A DNA stretch of 64,000 bases from CAZVPF01 sp964628195. Its GTDB lineage: Bacteria > Planctomycetota > Phycisphaerae > Sedimentisphaerales > Anaerohalosphaeraceae. The number at the start of each line of letters is the position of its first letter. The first letter of the stretch is position 1. The stretch covers positions 1 through 64,000 of the forward strand of contig CAZVPF010000006.1 of the NCBI GenBank assembly GCA_964628195.1. The letters are read 5' to 3'. The position numbers were made by a program, and so were the translations under genes. Under the pieces are notes generated by a model. It had not been told where the DNA came from. It was given only the letters and a program-made list of their open reading frames with translations, and ran no database searches. Shown one piece after another: positions 56,320-64,000 of this stretch.

Positions 56320-57396
56320 ATGAAAAATGAATCCTTAAAGGAAAAATACGCACTCAGTACGGGACAACTCGACCGGCTTGAAAACTTAAAAGAGCAATAT
56401 AAGCAGCTTCACAAATCCCCCCGGAACTGCCGCCCGAAGGTCATAGTAAATGTCGGGTGCGAAAACGCGCCGACCTGGGACCAGCAGTTGAGCGATCCCC
56501 TTGTTATGCTCGAACACCAGCTAAACCTGGCACGAAACCATATCCTTATAGAGGACGATTTTATCCCCGCTGTCAGGGTTAATTTCGGGACAGGTATAAT
56601 AGCCGCTGGTTTCGGTTGCGAACTGATCAACCCGACCGACAGCCTGCCCGCGGTGAAAAACCATGTCGTTCGGAGCATCGAACAGATAGAAAAACTGCAA
56701 ATGCCCACACTGGATCAGCCGATTTACAAAAAGATCGAGAAGTGGACCGAAATATGGCTTGATAACCTGCCGCAAGGAGTTGCTATCCAGCATCCGGACA
56801 TCCAGGGGCCATTCAACAGTTCACACCTTGTTCGAGGAAATGACATACTGACAGATTTTTATGATGATCCGGATGCAGTTTGCCGTCTCCTGGATGTCGT
56901 GACGGACCATACGATTGAAGTGCTTGGGCATTTCAACCGTATCGATAACAAGCAAGCGGACTGGTTCCATGACTGGGGCGGTGCGTACTGGAAAGGCAGC
57001 GGCAGAATTTCAAATTGTTCCGTGGACATGATCAGCCCCGATTTTTACCGCAATTATGTTCTGCCCAGGGATTTGAGATTCATGAAAAGTGTTGGCGGCG
57101 GAAGAATGCACTACTGCGGCGGCTCCGAAGACGTTATCCAGCATTTTGCGAGTAACCCGGAAATATCCGGCCTTGATATCGATGCCGGTCTGCATGATGT
57201 ATGGAAAATCGCCGAGATATGCCCGCAGCCGCTTGTCCTCGCTTTCCAGCAGTACGGCAAAGTCTTTCCACAGACGGACAGGCTGCTCGCCGGCGACTGG
57301 CCCGAGAAACGTAATATTATTGTTTATACCGAAGCGGAGAGTGTGGAAAAGGCACAGGACCTGCTGGTGCGCCTGAAAAAATCTATACCTTATTAA
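56320..57396 (+). CDS. URO-D-like protein with HYCG motif
   Basis: The 358-residue member of the URO-D superfamily has MHYCGGSEDVIQHFA, so the His-x-Cys-Gly element is present. No third cysteine is visible near the C-terminus (QQYGKVFPQTDRLLAGDWPE). SPDFYRNYVLPRD corresponds to the SPEMFREF helix of the paralogues. An upstream in-frame ATG (56182) would overlap the beta-helix gene by more than 100 bases, so ATG 56320 is preferred although its ribosome site is weak. It lies between two beta-helix genes, 11 bases before the fusion gene. Function unproven; possibly methyl transfer or a sugar-related reaction. Confidence 0.78.
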   Translation: MKNESLKEKYALSTGQLDRLENLKEQYKQLHKSPRNCRPKVIVNVGCENAPTWDQQLSDPLVMLEHQLNLARNHILIEDDFIPAVRVNFGTGIIAAGFGCELINPTDSLPAVKNHVVRSIEQIEKLQMPTLDQPIYKKIEKWTEIWLDNLPQGVAIQHPDIQGPFNSSHLVRGNDILTDFYDDPDAVCRLLDVVTDHTIEVLGHFNRIDNKQADWFHDWGGAYWKGSGRISNCSVDMISPDFYRNYVLPRDLRFMKSVGGGRMHYCGGSEDVIQHFASNPEISGLDIDAGLHDVWKIAEICPQPLVLAFQQYGKVFPQTDRLLAGDWPEKRNIIVYTEAESVEKAQDLLVRLKKSIPY

Positions 57397-57407
57397 CGGA
57401 GAAATCG

Positions 57408-60400
57408 ATGCAGCTTAAGAATACGATCCTGCCGGCGCTGTTGGTTTTAGCGTCCATCTGCACCGGGAATTTATATGCAGCGGAAATTTATGTCGCGCTC
57501 GAAGGTTCCGACTCAAATCCGGGAACAATTGAAAAACCATTGAGAACGCTCGAGGCGGCTCGGGATCATATACGCGGCCTGAAAAAACAAAATGAGTTTC
57601 CCGCAGGAGGCGTTACAGTTTATATGCGCGGCGGCACTTATCCGGTTACTGAGACGTTGGCTCTTACCAAAGACGACTCGGGCAGTGAGGCATCGCCAAT
57701 AACATACTGCTCGTATCCCGGCGAAAGGGTGGTTTTAACGGGCGGTAAAAAATTGCCTAACTCTTTATTCAGACCCATCACCGACCGGGCAATACTGCAA
57801 AGAATAATAAGCGAAAAGGCAAGAGACAAAACTCTCCAGGCCGACCTTAAAGAGATCGGGATAAGCGATTACGGGCAGCTCAAGCAGGCAGGTTTCCCTC
57901 GTGTTGATGTCTCGGCTGCTCTTGAGCTGATATGTGACGACAGGTTCATGACGCTTGCCCGATGGCCGAACGAAGAGACCCTGAGGCTGGGTGACATCAT
58001 CGAACCGGGGGCCGCGCCGCGATACAACAAAGAAAGCGACAAGAAGCCCTGCTTTACTTATGACTACGACAGGCCGGAGCGATGGAAACAAGCGGACAAT
58101 ATCTGGCTTTATGGAATTTTCAATCGCACATGGGCACCGGACTTTAACAAGGTTGAAAATATTGACACCGAAAAAAAGCAGATCACACTTGCCAATGCGC
58201 ACCATTACGGGCTGAAAAAATACACTTCCAGCTGGAAGTGGGACTGGTACTTTGTAACTAATCTGCTTGAAGAGATAGACCAGCCGGGCGAGTGGTATCT
58301 TGACAGGGAAAACGGTATTTTATATTTCTGGCCGCCCGGTGATATCAACAGCCTGGACCTGCAGGTTACGATGCTGACCGCTGAATACATGGTCAGCCTG
58401 AAAAATACTTCATGGGTAACTTTCCGTGACCTGACCTTTGAAGCCGGCAGAGAAAACGTCATATCTGTAAACGGAGGCAGCAATAACCTTGTTGAGAACT
58501 GTACATTAAGAAACATGGGCGGCTGCGGCGCAGATATAAACGGTTCTGCAGTATTTATGGGCAACGCATCCCAGGTTGGCACGGATAAGGGCGGGTCGAA
58601 TAACGGCATAAAATCCTGTGAAATCTATGGTATGGGAACACTTGGTGTAAAGCTTGGCGGAGGCGAGCGTAAGACGCTTCGCCCCGGGGACAATTTTGCG
58701 GTCAACAATAAAATTCATCATTGTGGACGCAGGATACAAACCTATACACCCGGCGTGAGGCTCAGCGGCGTGGCAAATCGTGTGGCACAAAATGAAATTC
58801 ACGATATGCCCCAGTTCGGAATAACTTTTTCGGGCAACGAACATGTTATCGAATTAAATAACATCCATCATGTTATTCAGCGATTTTCCGACGCAGGAGC
58901 GATTTATACCGCCTCAAATCCAAGCAACCGCGGAACAATTATCCGACACAACTTCATCCATCACATCGGATTAAATAATCAGGCCTGCGGGGTTTATATA
59001 GATTATACCAACTGCGGTAATACTATCGAAGGAAATGTTTTCCATGGAATGCCTCATCATTTCGGCGCGGTTGTCATTAACGGCGGAAACGATAACATGG
59101 TGAGGAATAACATTTTTATTGATTGTGAAAATGTGCTTTACGCCAGCAATTTTCTCAACGGCTGGGGGAAAAACGAGTATGACAACTATTACAAGATATG
59201 GAAAACCGGCCTTGCCGAAATTAACTACGACCAGCCGCCTTACAGCGAACGCTATCCAAAGCTTGTAAATTTCTTCGAAGAGGACCATCTCAACCACGAT
59301 AGAAACTACTTTGAAAATAATCTAATTTATAATTGCAAAGATGTTTACACCATTAAATTTGAATGGGAGATAAACAAAAACAATAACTTTGTAACAACGG
59401 AGGACCCGGGGTTCATCGATGCTGAGAACATGAATTTCGCCCTGAAAGACAGCTCGGTTGTTTACGAGAAGATACCGGGTTTTGAGAAAATACCATTTGA
59501 GAAAATAGGCATAAAAAAGACTGCTGCCGAAGAAAAACCGGTTGTTTATATCGTGCCTAACTCTCATGCGACTATCATCGGCTGGCTGACGGATTTTAAT
59601 TCCGAGAGAAATTACGTCCTTAACAATTATCTCGACCAACTTGATTATTTCAAGCGGCACCGTGACTATGCCCTTGCTTTTTCGGAAGTACCCAACCTGA
59701 TGACCATGATGCGCTACGAGCCGCAAAGGCTGTCTGAAATGAAAAAGCTTATCCAAGGCGGCAGGGTTGAGCTGGTCAACGCGTTTTTTCTCGAACCGAC
59801 TATAAATCTTTCCGGCGGCGAGGCCCTGGTCCGGATGGGCCTTGAAGGTCTGCGCTGGCAGAAAGAGGTTATGGGTTTTGAGCCACGTTTCAGCTGGATG
59901 ATCGATGTTACAGGCGTGCATCGTCAGATGCCCCAGATAGTCGACGGACTCGGTCTTGACGGGCTTGTCTTTGCCCGTAACAACATGGCAGATAAAAACA
60001 TTTTCCGCTGGCGGTCACCCGATGGCAGTGAAACGCTCGGGCTGTGCATCGACCTGTACTGTCCTTACGCATGGCGGGAGTTTTTCAAAAGCGAAGGCCC
60101 CCTTTCCGACGAGCAGCTATCAAAAATGGTTGACGAAACCAGGCAGCGAATAGAACACAACCCGAAAAATGCCCCGGTTCTTATGCCTATAAGCGGCGGC
60201 GATTACGGCAGGGCGCCCGTATATGAAAAACAGCTTGAAGCTCTTATGGATAAATGGCCCCAGGCCGTGCCGGATATTGAGCTGCGATTCGGTACGCCCT
60301 CGGATTTTATCGCACATCTGAAAAGAAATATAATCGAGGGAAAAGTTGAACTCGATGTATTAAGGAAGGACTCTGCTTATTCTTACGACGCTTTTTGGGT

Positions 60401-62108
60401 CTCGAACCCCACTGCAAAAAAACTGTTTCGACAGTGTGAGCACGAGCTGCAATCCGCGGAAATTATTTCTGCCATAGCCAGCTTGAAAAGCGATTTCGAG
60501 TACCCGTCCGAAGACCTTTATCATGCATGGCTGCAGTTGATGCTGAATATGGACCGTAATGCATTGTGGGGCGCAGGGGCAGGGGTCGCCTTTCAAAGCC
60601 CGGTTTCATGGGATGTTCAGGACCGGGCCGAGTCTGTCAGGAGCATATCGGGCGAAATAATTGCCCAATCATTGAAGAAACTAACCGGCAAGGGAGAGCA
60701 TCTGGTCATTTTCAACCCCCTTAACTGGTCCAGAAAGGACCCCGTACAGCTAAAGCTGCCGGCAAATATCCGGGGTAAAGATTTTGTTTGCGAGTCCGCG
60801 GACAACAATTTAGTGCTGTGCCGACCCGAACTGCCGGCCGCGGGGATAAAAAGTTTCGCGGTGATAAACGAATCGGCAAAAAAAGCGGAACGCATTGTCG
60901 AGGTACCCGGCAATATTAAAACCAATCATTACTCAATCGATATCAACCCGGCTGACGGCAGGCTGCTCAGTTTGAAACTAATCGCTACGGGGCGGGAAAT
61001 ATTAAAAGGTCCCGCAAACGAGATAATAATTGAAACACCGAAAAACCCGATGAACACCGGCGACCTCATGGTCCCCCGGGAACTTCGCAAAGTGCTCGCG
61101 AAGTCTTCCGAGTTCACCACGAGAATAACCGTAACAAAAGGAGATATCTCAACGAGGATTAATATTGTTTCGGAATTTTACAAAAACTCCACCTTAAAAC
61201 GAACAGTCACACTCTATAACGATTACCCGCGGATAGATTTTGATACGGAACTTATCGATATTCCCGACAACAGCCTGCAGGTAACAGCAGCCTTTCCGCT
61301 TGCCGAGAAAATCAAAACCGCGAAACGGGGAATACCTTTCGGCTTTTCCGAATGGGACCCTGCCAACCCTGATCCCCCGCTGCCCTATTACCAGACATAC
61401 TGGGACCATCAACGGTTCGGCTACAGCGAAGCGATTTACCCCGCAGTCCGGTGGTCCGCGTATGAATTTGAGGACGGTGCGGGGTTGGCAATTCTTGACC
61501 GCGGAATAACGGGCAGGGAGATAGACGATCAAACCGCTTTGTTGTTTCTGCACAACACCAACAAAAACTACCGGGGCCATCCTAACCCCTGGCTCAGCGG
61601 TAAGGGCTCGAATAAATTCTCCTATTCGATAGTCGCTTTTCGTGATTATCGCGAAGTTAATATTCCAAGGATGGCATGGGAATTCAACCAGCAGCCGGTA
61701 GTCGCCATCCAGGCAGGAAAAACCGAAACAGCGTCGTTTCTAAAAACCTCCGACAATATTATACTCCACGCAATGCGGCGCGAAAGCGATTTCGTCGAGA
61801 TAAGGCTTGCCGAATCGACGGGCTTTGAGGGTCGTGCAGATGTTCAAGTCAACCTGCCGCACAGCCGAGCTTGGATAACGAACATGACAGGACGCGTGAA
61901 GGAACAATTAAACGCCGACAAAAACGGGACTTATCATTTCAATGTGAAACCACAGGAAATAATAACAATGCGCCTGTCTGTGGATAATGATGCACCTGCG
62001 ATTGAGCCCCTGAAATCATGGGCCCCACTCATACCGGAGCCGAAAAGAACTGCTTTTGAAAAAAGAGTTGAGCTGAAAGGTCATCCGCCTCAGAACCCAA
62101 ATAATTGA
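57408..62108 (+). CDS. Fusion of GH141-like beta-helix and divergent GH38 alpha-mannosidase-like domains
   Basis: The 1566-residue secreted protein has a signal peptide (about 1-24). A beta-helix (about 25-695) opens EIYVALEGSDSNPGTIEKP and contains EIDQPGEWYLDRENGILYFW. From about residue 707 a GH38-type domain runs to the end: barrel start VVYIVPNSHATIIGWL, nucleophile region SWMIDVTGVHRQ (Asp833), helical segment LMLNMDRNALWGAG, then the beta-sandwich C-terminal part. In classical GH38 enzymes zinc is held by His and Asp of HxD near the start, the nucleophile Asp, and a later His. Here HxD has become His720-Ala-Thr722, and the later site reads Asp1049-Arg-Asn. It may use altered chemistry or have lost mannosidase activity. 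GGAG precedes the ATG. The reading frame is continuous. Confidence 0.8.
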   Translation: MQLKNTILPALLVLASICTGNLYAAEIYVALEGSDSNPGTIEKPLRTLEAARDHIRGLKKQNEFPAGGVTVYMRGGTYPVTETLALTKDDSGSEASPITYCSYPGERVVLTGGKKLPNSLFRPITDRAILQRIISEKARDKTLQADLKEIGISDYGQLKQAGFPRVDVSAALELICDDRFMTLARWPNEETLRLGDIIEPGAAPRYNKESDKKPCFTYDYDRPERWKQADNIWLYGIFNRTWAPDFNKVENIDTEKKQITLANAHHYGLKKYTSSWKWDWYFVTNLLEEIDQPGEWYLDRENGILYFWPPGDINSLDLQVTMLTAEYMVSLKNTSWVTFRDLTFEAGRENVISVNGGSNNLVENCTLRNMGGCGADINGSAVFMGNASQVGTDKGGSNNGIKSCEIYGMGTLGVKLGGGERKTLRPGDNFAVNNKIHHCGRRIQTYTPGVRLSGVANRVAQNEIHDMPQFGITFSGNEHVIELNNIHHVIQRFSDAGAIYTASNPSNRGTIIRHNFIHHIGLNNQACGVYIDYTNCGNTIEGNVFHGMPHHFGAVVINGGNDNMVRNNIFIDCENVLYASNFLNGWGKNEYDNYYKIWKTGLAEINYDQPPYSERYPKLVNFFEEDHLNHDRNYFENNLIYNCKDVYTIKFEWEINKNNNFVTTEDPGFIDAENMNFALKDSSVVYEKIPGFEKIPFEKIGIKKTAAEEKPVVYIVPNSHATIIGWLTDFNSERNYVLNNYLDQLDYFKRHRDYALAFSEVPNLMTMMRYEPQRLSEMKKLIQGGRVELVNAFFLEPTINLSGGEALVRMGLEGLRWQKEVMGFEPRFSWMIDVTGVHRQMPQIVDGLGLDGLVFARNNMADKNIFRWRSPDGSETLGLCIDLYCPYAWREFFKSEGPLSDEQLSKMVDETRQRIEHNPKNAPVLMPISGGDYGRAPVYEKQLEALMDKWPQAVPDIELRFGTPSDFIAHLKRNIIEGKVELDVLRKDSAYSYDAFWVSNPTAKKLFRQCEHELQSAEIISAIASLKSDFEYPSEDLYHAWLQLMLNMDRNALWGAGAGVAFQSPVSWDVQDRAESVRSISGEIIAQSLKKLTGKGEHLVIFNPLNWSRKDPVQLKLPANIRGKDFVCESADNNLVLCRPELPAAGIKSFAVINESAKKAERIVEVPGNIKTNHYSIDINPADGRLLSLKLIATGREILKGPANEIIIETPKNPMNTGDLMVPRELRKVLAKSSEFTTRITVTKGDISTRINIVSEFYKNSTLKRTVTLYNDYPRIDFDTELIDIPDNSLQVTAAFPLAEKIKTAKRGIPFGFSEWDPANPDPPLPYYQTYWDHQRFGYSEAIYPAVRWSAYEFEDGAGLAILDRGITGREIDDQTALLFLHNTNKNYRGHPNPWLSGKGSNKFSYSIVAFRDYREVNIPRMAWEFNQQPVVAIQAGKTETASFLKTSDNIILHAMRRESDFVEIRLAESTGFEGRADVQVNLPHSRAWITNMTGRVKEQLNADKNGTYHFNVKPQEIITMRLSVDNDAPAIEPLKSWAPLIPEPKRTAFEKRVELKGHPPQNPNN

Positions 62109-62191
62109 GTCTTGCGCTCTTATCCGCCTGGACTTGAACCTGAATGACACTAATAAAGCAAGTCAATTATCAGTGCTTCCCTTAATATATG

Positions 62192-62220
62192 TTGCAAACA
62201 AGCAGCGAATAGAATATAAT
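62192..62220 (+). promoter_or_regulatory. Strong sigma70-like promoter before the sialidase-like gene
   Basis: TTGCAA (62192-62197) and a perfect TATAAT (62215-62220) are separated by exactly 17 bases. They lie about 160 bases before the TTG start at 62381. The -35 hexamer equals the TTGCAA motif repeated before LacI-1, so it might also bind that regulator. Otherwise 62109-62380 holds no convincing gene; a 62-codon reading frame at 62134 lacks a ribosome site and any recognisable feature. Confidence 0.5.
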
Positions 62221-62380
62221 AAAAGTCGTTCAAATTGCATTTTCAGGACACATCTGCTGATGAATGCGCGAAATAATGTCGCAAAATTACAAAACTATCA
62301 AACGCTATACCGCAAAAGGTGAATTAAAAACCAGGGTCAGGTCACATAAGAAATTTAATTTATATTTTTGAGAGGTAATT

Positions 62381-64000
62381 TTGAGCACCGCAAAGAAAGA
62401 TCAGGTCAGTAACGAATTTTTAGTAAGTATGGGTATTGACGTCGAGGACCTTGAATATGACGGGTATGACTGGCGCCTTGTGACAGAGGGCCGTGAGATA
62501 CCGAGCAAGCTCTACTCCGACCAGCCTTATATTGTAAAAGCAGATGACGGGGCGTGGCTGTGCGCTGTCACCACCGGTGAAGGTCACGAGGGCGAAGTAG
62601 GTCAGCACGTCGTCACCATGCGAAGCACGGACATGGGCAAAACATGGTCCGATCCCGTGGAAGTCGAACCACCAACAGGCCCGGAAGCCTCATACGCGGT
62701 CCTGCTCAAGGTCCCTTCCGGCAGAATCTACTGCTTCTACGACCATAACACCGACAACGTCCGCCAGGTCATCGCCGACAAATCGGCCTACCCTGACGGT
62801 TACTGCAAGCGGGTTGACAGCCTCGGTTATTACGTATTCAAATACAGCGACGATCACGGAAAAAGCTGGTCCGACAAGCGTTACGTGATCGACATCCGCG
62901 AAATGGAGATCGACCGTCAGAACCCATACGGCGGAAAGATACGTTTTTTCTGGAACGTCGGCAAGCCGTTTGTGCATGAAGGCAATGCCTATATTTCCGT
63001 TCACAAGGTCGGCAGTTTCGGCGCGGGCTTTTTTACACGTTCCGAGGGTGTGCTGCTTAAAAGCACCAACCTGCTTACAGAGAACGATCCTGAAAAGATC
63101 GAGTTTGAAACACTGCCCGACGGTGACACAGGTTTGCGAACCCCCAAAGGCGGCGGGCCGATAGCCGAGGAGCAGAGCTATTCAGTCATGAGCGACGGGT
63201 CGTTCTTCTGCGTGTACCGTTCGGTTGACGGTTACCCGGTGGTCGCCTACAGCAGGGACGGCGGACACAACTGGACCGAACCGCAGTACATGACATATAC
63301 ACACAACGGCAAGAAGATAAAAAACCCCCGCGCCGCCAACTTCGCGTGGAAATGCTCCAACGGCAAGTACCTGTACTGGTTCCATAATCACGGCGGGCGC
63401 GACTACAATGACCGAAACCCCGTATGGATTTGCAGCGGAACCGAAAAGCAAACTCCGGAAGGGCTTATAATAGAGTGGTCACAGCCGGAAATACTCATAT
63501 ATGCCGACGATACTTATGTGCGTATGAGCTATCCCGACCTCGTTGAGGAAAACGGAGATTTCTTCGTAACCGAAACCCAGAAACACACCGCCCGGCTGCA
63601 CAAGATTGAAAGAACCTTTATAGATAAAATTTTCAGCTACGATGAAGTCAACACAACGGCTCTGGGGGGAGTTGCCCTTGATTTAGCAAGCGTAGGAAAG
63701 AATCCCTCGAACATAAATATGCCGAAACTGCCAAAGTTTGTTATACGCGATCTTTACTCGATGGTGTGCGGCAAAAAGGATTTGCGAACCGGAGTAAGCA
63801 TAGAAGTTTCCGTAAAGTTCAACACCCTGCGGATAGGCCAGAACATACTTGACACAAGAGACGAACAGGGCAAAGGATTTCTGCTAAGCACCGGTGAGGG
63901 CGGCGCGGTTTGCTTTTCGATGTTCGACGGCAGGACCCAATCGTGCATTACTTCCGAACCTGGCGTTTTGACTATGCGGCACCTTAGCCACATTGTGGTA
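62381..64000 (+). CDS. Sialidase/BNR-repeat protein, partial (runs off the window)
   Basis: An open frame of 540 codons starts at TTG 62381, with AGAGG five bases upstream, and has no stop before the window's end. Asp-box motifs of the sialidase propeller (Ser-x-Asp-x-Gly-x-x-Trp) occur as STDMGKTWSDP, YSDDHGKSWSD and YSRDGGHNWTEP. RTPKGGGPIAEEQSYSVMSD and FAWKCSNGKYLYWFHNHGGR fit exo-sialidase-like propellers. After about residue 450 a LamG-like domain begins (GVSIEVSVKFNTLRIGQ). No signal peptide is evident. Proteins of this type cleave or bind terminal acidic sugars, but many are not sialidases. The 3' end is missing. Confidence 0.78.
   Translation, partial: MSTAKKDQVSNEFLVSMGIDVEDLEYDGYDWRLVTEGREIPSKLYSDQPYIVKADDGAWLCAVTTGEGHEGEVGQHVVTMRSTDMGKTWSDPVEVEPPTGPEASYAVLLKVPSGRIYCFYDHNTDNVRQVIADKSAYPDGYCKRVDSLGYYVFKYSDDHGKSWSDKRYVIDIREMEIDRQNPYGGKIRFFWNVGKPFVHEGNAYISVHKVGSFGAGFFTRSEGVLLKSTNLLTENDPEKIEFETLPDGDTGLRTPKGGGPIAEEQSYSVMSDGSFFCVYRSVDGYPVVAYSRDGGHNWTEPQYMTYTHNGKKIKNPRAANFAWKCSNGKYLYWFHNHGGRDYNDRNPVWICSGTEKQTPEGLIIEWSQPEILIYADDTYVRMSYPDLVEENGDFFVTETQKHTARLHKIERTFIDKIFSYDEVNTTALGGVALDLASVGKNPSNINMPKLPKFVIRDLYSMVCGKKDLRTGVSIEVSVKFNTLRIGQNILDTRDEQGKGFLLSTGEGGAVCFSMFDGRTQSCITSEPGVLTMRHLSHIVV

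Noticed and set aside
57408..62108. The beta-helix/GH38-like fusion considered as an assembly error joining two genes
   Set aside because: The reading frame is continuous with no internal ribosome site or signal peptide before the GH38-like half, and the linker is ordinary. It still deserves a read check.
62134..62322. Possible small protein of 62 residues after the fusion gene
   Set aside because: No ribosome site, no recognisable feature, and the promoter hexamers at 62192-62220 lie within it.
62329..62346. The word AACCAGGGTCAGGTCACA, reminiscent of ends of REP/IS200-like elements in environmental bacteria
   Set aside because: Only one short copy, no inverted partner and no transposase nearby.

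Overview
The window looks like a polysaccharide-utilisation region of a planctomycete, most probably of the Phycisphaerae/Sedimentisphaerales type. The evidence is the combination of PEP-CTERM sorting tails, dockerin-like tails with a single calcium loop, pseudopilins with a C-terminal His...Asp-Gly element, several S1 sulfatases, and an expansion of uroporphyrinogen-decarboxylase-like (URO-D-like) proteins. A Lentisphaerae/Kiritimatiellae origin is a weaker alternative. No 16S rRNA or ribosomal protein gene is present, so taxonomy is inferred from gene style only.

Layout. Positions 1-2158 hold a housekeeping pair on the minus strand (accB-accC, acetyl-CoA carboxylase). A tRNA-Arg(TCG) at 2366-2439 marks the boundary with about 61 kb of carbohydrate genes. 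These form two regulons with the same plan, each built around a LacI-type regulator. Regulon 1: a divergent minus-strand operon (GH28-like enzyme, URO-D-like protein), then LacI-1 (5377), a PEP-CTERM protein, two dockerin-tailed proteins, a GC-rich hairpin, a pseudopilin and a dockerin-tailed heparinase II/III-type lyase. It continues with a second lyase, a sugar isomerase-like protein, a hydroxyacid dehydrogenase, a sodium/solute symporter, an SGNH esterase, an SGSH-like sulfatase, a third lyase, a GH29 fucosidase, a LamG-HEAT-propeller protein, a URO-D-like protein and another GH29. Regulon 2: a divergent minus-strand operon (GH2, sulfatase, gene remnant, URO-D-like protein, sulfatase), then LacI-2 (40042), a PEP-CTERM protein, a dockerin-tailed multidomain protein, a GC-rich hairpin, a pseudopilin and a dockerin-tailed beta-helix enzyme. 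It continues with a second beta-helix protein, a symporter, a third beta-helix protein, a URO-D-like protein, a beta-helix/GH38-like fusion and, running off the window, a sialidase-like protein.

How the genes may work together (inference). Secreted lyases, beta-helix enzymes, fucosidases and sulfatases would break down a sulfated, fucose- and uronate-containing polysaccharide. The PEP-CTERM, dockerin and pseudopilin proteins would form a binding or assembly layer on the cell surface. The two symporters would import the products, and the cytoplasmic GH2, one GH29, the isomerase and the dehydrogenase would finish them. The URO-D-like proteins may handle methyl groups, since one has the complete His-x-Cys...Cys zinc signature of corrinoid-dependent methyltransferases. 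Regulon 1 is lyase-centred and regulon 2 is beta-helix-centred, which suggests two related substrates or two linkages in one substrate.

The most interesting points are the repeated regulator/PEP-CTERM/dockerin/hairpin/pseudopilin/enzyme cassette, a repeated unnamed domain carried on alternative sorting tails, the beta-helix/GH38 fusion with altered metal-site residues, and two different operator-like arrays in front of the two LacI genes.
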